This document shows positions 59,197 to 64,000 of a stretch of 64,000 nucleotides of DNA, piece by piece. A program made the translations under genes and the position numbers. The notes beneath the pieces are model-generated. The model saw only the letters and a list, made by a program, of their open reading frames with translations. It made no database searches and was not told the origin of the DNA. The stretch comes from an uncultured Opitutaceae bacterium (GTDB lineage: Bacteria; Verrucomicrobiota; Verrucomicrobiia; Opitutales; Opitutaceae), in NCBI GenBank assembly GCA_951813085.1, contig OX638348.1:2613627-2677626 (forward strand), read 5' to 3'. How positions within the stretch are numbered: position 1 is the first letter of the stretch; the number at the start of each line of letters is the position of its first letter.

Positions 59197-60165
59197 ATGA
59201 CCAAAGATATTCAATTAGTATTCGTCGGAGGAGCGCCAAGATCAGGCACCACACTCGTTCAACACGTATTAGACTCGCACCCATTGGTGTACGCTGGTCC
59301 GGAATTCAACTATCTCCCATATTTCTTAGAGTTTCGCGACTTATTGGCTCACGGCGTAAAAAGCAAAAGTATCGATAAGTTTTATCAGCACCAAAACGTA
59401 AATTCTCAAATAGCAGATTTGCTACGCCAAACGTTCGCGGGTACGGCAACGCACAATGGGTGCAAGATCTTTTGCGAAAAAACCCCGTCCAATGCGCTCT
59501 ATTTTGACGAATTGCATAAACTCTTCCCCGAGGCCAAGTTTATATTCGTTCGGCGCAGCCCTTTATCTATACTCGCATCATTAAAACAAGTCAAACAAAG
59601 ATACAAAACTAAGTTAGGAAGGTTGCCGCTAGATTACACAAGAAATGTTCCTTCTTCAGTAGAATTTGTGAAGAAATGCTTAGAAAAAGGGCTCTCCTTT
59701 GTCAAAGGTCACCCAGAAAGATCCATCCTTATAGACTACGAAAAACTAGTAGAAAACCCCAAAGAAGCGACAAAATACTTATGTGAATTTTTGAATATAG
59801 ACTGGTCCTCCAAAATGCTCGAACCTAAGAAACATGCCAAGTCTTCAACAGATCAGAACGAATTCAACGGCATCTGGTACGACGAAAAAATGTTCTTCCG
59901 AAACATCGACAAGAAATCACTGAACAATTGGAAGGGGAAATTAAGAAAACGCGAGATCCACTACATCTCGAAACATTTATCGGAATATAAAAATATATTT
60001 CCCGTACTAGAAATGAATCTTGGGAAACTCAGTTTTTCCCCGATCCTATCGATACAATTTCTCATTCTCAAAGCTAGAGAAGCCATCTTCGGATCTAAAT
60101 CTATAAACAGATTCTTATCACTAGCATATAATTACTCCAAATCTACGGTTAAAAAGCGAACCTAG
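59197..60165 (+). CDS. Sulfotransferase-family protein
   Basis: A 322-residue sulfotransferase. GGAPRSGTTLVQHVLDSHP is the 5'-phosphosulfate-binding loop, and FIFVRRSPLSILASLKQ contains the 3'-phosphate motif. The substrate is probably a polysaccharide or lipid-linked sugar, given the context. No sulfate-activation genes are in the window. The gene is AT-rich compared with the one before it. Confidence 0.87.
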   Translation: MTKDIQLVFVGGAPRSGTTLVQHVLDSHPLVYAGPEFNYLPYFLEFRDLLAHGVKSKSIDKFYQHQNVNSQIADLLRQTFAGTATHNGCKIFCEKTPSNALYFDELHKLFPEAKFIFVRRSPLSILASLKQVKQRYKTKLGRLPLDYTRNVPSSVEFVKKCLEKGLSFVKGHPERSILIDYEKLVENPKEATKYLCEFLNIDWSSKMLEPKKHAKSSTDQNEFNGIWYDEKMFFRNIDKKSLNNWKGKLRKREIHYISKHLSEYKNIFPVLEMNLGKLSFSPILSIQFLILKAREAIFGSKSINRFLSLAYNYSKSTVKKRT

Positions 60166-60172
60166 CATCGCC

Positions 60173-61414
60173 ATGCAGCTGTCAAAACTATTCAAACGGA
60201 AACCTCCAGATGCCTGCTTGCTAACATCTTCATCGTTCGTTTCCCAAGGAATATCTCTTCTGTCTATACTAATACTTACAAAGGAATTAGCGAGCGTTGA
60301 AACCTTCGGAAGATTCAGTGCATTTCTCTCAGTGACAGCCATTGTATCCTCAGTATCTTTGCTTTCGCTTGAAAAAGCGATCCCCAACAAACAAGACGAT
60401 GATCTTTCTCATTTCGCTGTACAATTAATCTACATACTAACCGTATTTTGTACAATCTCGATATGCATCTTCTATATGTTTCGTTTCTCATTCGCCGAAG
60501 CGGCTACTATCCAAATTTTCTCTAACGGCATTATTAATCTGGCAACCCACACGAACGTAAGAGGGAAACGAATAAAGAGCCTTTCGTTAGGAAGAATACT
60601 GCCAAACGCCATATTTTTTCTATATACCGCATGGTTCCTAAAGACTGGAGCTGAGATCGGCCTAAATTCGCTTGTCAACACCTACACTGCGTCATTCACG
60701 ATAGCCGCTGTTCTCTACGCAATAATATCCTTCAACAACCTAAAACTCCGGATTCAAGATCTAAAAATCAGCATAATTGATACTTTGATTTCCGAACGCA
60801 AATTCATCTCCGCATTCTCCGCTTCCAAACTGCTTAATTCCGCTTCTTATCAACTGCCCGTCATCATCATCGAAAGATTCTTAAGCCCCGCAGCAAGCGC
60901 CCAATACAGTCTCGCTCTTCGACTTGGTCTCGGACCCGTAAATCTAATCGGGAATGCATTCTCCCAGATATTCCATGGCCAGATTGCAGAACGGCAGCGA
61001 AACAACGAGGAAATATACCCCATTTTCAAAGGCACATCAAAATCCACATTCAAATACGGATTGATCGCCATACTCCTAACAGCGTTGATCATTCCTACGT
61101 TCATCACCTACATTTACGGATCTCAATACGATACCACTATAGCCATAATACTTATTCTTTCTCCTCTGTTTTACGCAATAATCGCTGTGGCCCCTCTTAC
61201 TTCCATGCTGATGGTCAGAAGAGAACATAAGATCGAGATCACCAATCAACTATCGTTTTTTCTAATATCTATTCTATCTTTCGCAATAGCCGCAATCTAT
61301 AGCGACCTAGTAACAGGTACCGTCATCTTCATGATACTATCATGTCTTCGATACTCCTACATTTTCTACAAGCTAAAGCAAATCGTGCTATTGGCCGACA
61401 CGCAGAGAAGTTGA
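60173..61414 (+). CDS. Wzx-type polysaccharide flippase
   Basis: A 413-residue polytopic membrane protein with ~12-14 hydrophobic helices, consistent with the Wzx/MATE-like oligosaccharide flippase family. No polymerase (Wzy) gene is recognised in the window. It lies between the sulfotransferase and the AsnB-like gene on the same strand. AT-rich codon use. Confidence 0.82.
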   Translation: MQLSKLFKRKPPDACLLTSSSFVSQGISLLSILILTKELASVETFGRFSAFLSVTAIVSSVSLLSLEKAIPNKQDDDLSHFAVQLIYILTVFCTISICIFYMFRFSFAEAATIQIFSNGIINLATHTNVRGKRIKSLSLGRILPNAIFFLYTAWFLKTGAEIGLNSLVNTYTASFTIAAVLYAIISFNNLKLRIQDLKISIIDTLISERKFISAFSASKLLNSASYQLPVIIIERFLSPAASAQYSLALRLGLGPVNLIGNAFSQIFHGQIAERQRNNEEIYPIFKGTSKSTFKYGLIAILLTALIIPTFITYIYGSQYDTTIAIILILSPLFYAIIAVAPLTSMLMVRREHKIEITNQLSFFLISILSFAIAAIYSDLVTGTVIFMILSCLRYSYIFYKLKQIVLLADTQRS

Positions 61415-61454
61415 GCCTCAAGCGACCTATCTCAAACCTTATTTCGTACGCAAC

Positions 61455-63443
61455 ATGTGTGGCATATCATTTATAATTGGAAGCCATCCTCTAAAGCCTT
61501 TAAAGAACCTAAAATCCATGACCGACGCCATCAAGCATCGCGGTCCAGATGACGAAGGCTATTACCTCTATTCCGAAGCTCGCAGGCAAGTTTTCAAAGG
61601 ACCAGACACCCACAATTCGCCTCTCCTCTCTTCTCTGCCTGACATTAGAGAAAAACTGGACGCTGAAGCCGCCACACCCTTCGTGGCCCTCGGACACAGG
61701 AGACTTTCCATAATCGACACGTCCCCAAACGGGCATCAACCGATGGAGACCAAAGATCAACGATTCGCCATTTCCTATAATGGGGAGGTTTACAACTTCA
61801 AGGAGATCAGAAAAGAATTGGAATCAATGAGCGTGAACTTCCGTTCAGCTAGCGATACGGAAGTAATTATCGAATCCTTCCGGGCCTGGGGCATTAATTG
61901 CGTCCGACGCTTCAATGGAATGTTCGCATTCATAATCTTCGACTCGCACACAGGAGACATTTTCGGTGCTAGGGATCGGTTTGGCATTAAGCCATTCTAC
62001 TACCAAGAAGACGATAGAGGCACCGTATTCGGAGGCTCTGAAATAAAGCAGCTAGCATTGCTCAAAGGCAGCAAACTCAACCATCAAACCGCCTACGACT
62101 ACCTCACTTGGGGACAAACGGATTTCTCGGACCAAACCCTCTTCAAGGACATCAACCAACTACCCGCGGGGTCACTGTTCACCACAAACATTTCCAGACC
62201 TAGCATAAAGGCCAACATACGACGGTACTACACTCTGGAGCGAAACAAGGAGATTTCAGAGCTTCCGTATGATGAGGCGGTGAGAATCTACAAGGAGCAG
62301 CTCACCCGAAGCGTCAGCCTCAGGTTAAGGGCCGATGTACCCGTCGGCACTTGCCTGTCAGGAGGTTTGGACTCCTCCTCTATCGTATCGCTGGTCGAAA
62401 ACCTCCGAAAGGAAAATAGCAATGCGGAAACACACACTTTCTCTAGCTGTTCCCATGAATCCAAGTACGACGAACAACCATTCATAGACCTGTACAAAAA
62501 CAAGCCCAAAATACGGCAGCATAAAACATTTCCAGATCCCAAGAGGCTGTTTGAAGAACTCGACCAGATAATATGGCACCACGACGAACCATTCCTTTCG
62601 ACGAGTGTATTCGCAGAATGGTCCGTATTTGATTTAGTCAAGAAAACCGGAAATGTAAAGGTTACGCTAGACGGGCACGGAGCCGACGAACAACTACTTG
62701 GCTACCACACATTCATCCCCTCGCTACTTGGGACTCATTTCCGAAATTTTGACTGGCTAGCTTTGATCAAGGAAGCCCGCTACCTTTCTCGCCTACATAA
62801 ATACTCCGCGGTCGAAATCATCAGAAAGACTGGCATTGGCATTTTTCCCGTTGGCATAAGCAAATGGCTACTCAACATTACGGGTCGCCTACACACAGAA
62901 CCAGCTTGGCTAGGCACACTCTCTCTTGAAAACAGCCAAAGCAGGTCCGATTTTATAACCGACACAACCGCTTCCACCATCGACCGAACTTCATGCAACC
63001 AGATAACCAAAACCAGCATACCCAAGCAACTCAAGTGGTGCGACCGCGACTCCATGGCAAAATCGATCGAGTCACGTGTCCCCTTCCTAGACCATGAACT
63101 AGTCGAGTTTACCACAAGCCTGCCAGCTACCTACCGCTTCAAGAATGGCATTACCAAACGTGTATTAAGGGATTCTATGCGGGGAATCCTCCCAGAGAAG
63201 ATCAGATTGAGAATGGACAAAATGGGATTTGTAACGCCAGAGGAAAGCTGGATCAAAAATAGCGATACTGCCTTATTCATGAAGGCAACAAAAGATGCCA
63301 TATCCTACAGCGATGGTATAATAAATGAATCATTTCTAGCCCATGCCAATAGCATCGCGGAGGGGAGAAAGCCCTTCGACAGGACAATCTGGAGAACCAT
63401 TTGCTTTGGGAATTGGATGAAAGTTTTCAATATTAGCGCCTGA
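61455..63443 (+). CDS. Asparagine synthase (glutamine-hydrolysing)-family amidotransferase
   Basis: A 662-residue protein. N-terminal Cys2 (MCGISFIIG) begins the class II glutamine amidotransferase domain, with RGPDDEG and GHRRLSIID. The ATP-pyrophosphatase domain has VGTCLSGGLDSSS and DGHGADEQLLGYH. In polysaccharide clusters such paralogues amidate sugar carboxylates or supply ammonia, rather than making asparagine. The next gene, a WbpG-like amidotransferase, begins 4 nt after this stop. Confidence 0.85.
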   Translation: MCGISFIIGSHPLKPLKNLKSMTDAIKHRGPDDEGYYLYSEARRQVFKGPDTHNSPLLSSLPDIREKLDAEAATPFVALGHRRLSIIDTSPNGHQPMETKDQRFAISYNGEVYNFKEIRKELESMSVNFRSASDTEVIIESFRAWGINCVRRFNGMFAFIIFDSHTGDIFGARDRFGIKPFYYQEDDRGTVFGGSEIKQLALLKGSKLNHQTAYDYLTWGQTDFSDQTLFKDINQLPAGSLFTTNISRPSIKANIRRYYTLERNKEISELPYDEAVRIYKEQLTRSVSLRLRADVPVGTCLSGGLDSSSIVSLVENLRKENSNAETHTFSSCSHESKYDEQPFIDLYKNKPKIRQHKTFPDPKRLFEELDQIIWHHDEPFLSTSVFAEWSVFDLVKKTGNVKVTLDGHGADEQLLGYHTFIPSLLGTHFRNFDWLALIKEARYLSRLHKYSAVEIIRKTGIGIFPVGISKWLLNITGRLHTEPAWLGTLSLENSQSRSDFITDTTASTIDRTSCNQITKTSIPKQLKWCDRDSMAKSIESRVPFLDHELVEFTTSLPATYRFKNGITKRVLRDSMRGILPEKIRLRMDKMGFVTPEESWIKNSDTALFMKATKDAISYSDGIINESFLAHANSIAEGRKPFDRTIWRTICFGNWMKVFNISA

Positions 63444-63446
63444 TCA

Positions 63447-64000
63447 ATGAGAGAAAACTACAGAATCTGCAACAAGTGTGTAATGGACACTGTCGGTGAT
63501 CCAAATATCGAATTCGACAAGGATGGAGTCTGCCAGTACTACCGAGGTTCAGAGAAAAGCCTTCCTAACTTTGTCTTCACGGACAAGCAAGCACGAATCA
63601 ACCAAGAGAAGCTTACGAACGAAATACGCACCGCAGGCAAGGGCAAAGAGTACGATTGCCTAGTCGGTATAAGCGGCGGGGTTGACAGCTCATACACCGC
63701 ATACTGGGCAAAAGAAATGGGGTTGCGCCCACTCGCCATTCACTTCGACAATGGATGGAACTCGGAAACAGCCGTTTCCAACATCGAAAACCTAGTAAAG
63801 AAACTCGACATCGACCTATACACTTACGTTGTCAATTGGGATGAATTTGCAGACCTCCAGCGATCATTTTTCAAAGCATCTGTCGTCGATGTAGAAATGA
63901 TCACCGACAACTCCCACAAAGCTGTATCACTTAGCGTAGCGAAGAAATACGGTATAAAGTATCACATACACGGAGGAAATTTTCGAACGGAAAACATGAT
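63447..64000 (+). CDS. N-acetyl sugar amidotransferase, WbpG/PseA-like (3' end outside window)
   Basis: Open to the right edge (184 codons seen). The N-terminal CxxC (ICNKC, residues 8-12) and the PP-loop ATPase motif GISGGVDSSYTA near residue 74 match WbpG/LegG-type N-acetyl sugar amidotransferases, which convert a sugar acetamido group to an acetamidino group. It starts at ATG 63447, 4 nt after the AsnB-like stop. In known systems WbpG takes ammonia from HisF/HisH-like partners, so the AsnB-like neighbour may do that here. Confidence 0.85.
   Translation, partial: MRENYRICNKCVMDTVGDPNIEFDKDGVCQYYRGSEKSLPNFVFTDKQARINQEKLTNEIRTAGKGKEYDCLVGISGGVDSSYTAYWAKEMGLRPLAIHFDNGWNSETAVSNIENLVKKLDIDLYTYVVNWDEFADLQRSFFKASVVDVEMITDNSHKAVSLSVAKKYGIKYHIHGGNFRTENM

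Noticed and set aside
1..64000. CRISPR arrays, tRNA or rRNA genes, and insertion sequences
   Set aside because: I found no regularly spaced repeats, no cloverleaf-like or rRNA-like segments, and no transposase motifs or terminal inverted repeats with target duplications.

Overview
The window looks like a chromosomal segment of a marine-type Verrucomicrobiota bacterium of class Opitutae (Pelagicoccus/Coraliomargarita-like). This is an inference. It rests on secreted Ig-domain proteins ending in a repeated ~130-residue module, a DUF1800/DUF1501 pair, a dimeric GlyQS-type glycyl-tRNA synthetase, two PPi-type phosphofructokinases, a response regulator with a C-terminal Cys cluster, and OleC/OleD hydrocarbon-biosynthesis enzymes. 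There is no rRNA, tRNA, CRISPR array or recognisable insertion sequence.

Layout. 1-5967: two paralogous secreted Ig-domain proteins flanking a DUF1800-DUF1501 gene. 5964-22301: NhaC antiporter, phosphofructokinase, GlyRS, SNF2 helicase, M16 protease, CobW GTPase, methionine aminopeptidase, RmuC, DtxR/MntR-type regulator, response regulator, Smr protein. 22409-28473: TonB-like protein, FIST protein, OleC, lipoprotein, RNase D, histone-deacetylase-like hydrolase. 28555-33753: a TetR-controlled envelope transport operon (MMPL/RND pump, LolA-like carrier, outer-membrane barrel). 33838-41493: flavin reductase, thioredoxin, Na/Pi transporter, a broken hypothetical gene, and an OleD-SixA-RmlD-lipoyl ligase-like operon. 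41737-45189: hybrid kinase, CheY, small ORF and PilB/GspE ATPase operon. 45220-54441: second phosphofructokinase, M48 protease with DUF898 partner, DUF4399 protein, S41 protease with a LolA-like partner, and a MauG/CcpA-like cytochrome peroxidase carrying the same C-terminal module as the Ig proteins. 54533-64000: a surface-polysaccharide cluster (epimerase, GbsR/MarR regulator, WlbA/WlbB/WbpE-type enzymes, sulfotransferase, Wzx flippase, AsnB-like amidotransferase and the start of a WbpG-like sugar amidotransferase), more AT-rich in parts and mosaic in composition.

A striking property is the number of broken reading frames. I count roughly two dozen frameshifts, in-frame stops and one apparent gene fusion, spread over about 13 genes between 1 and 54,500, and none in the polysaccharide cluster. 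All three stop codons appear among the breaks, and most frameshifts are repaired by adding or removing one or two bases, so consensus error or recent decay is more likely than recoding. For these genes I give the full extent of the reconstructed gene and the position of each lesion.
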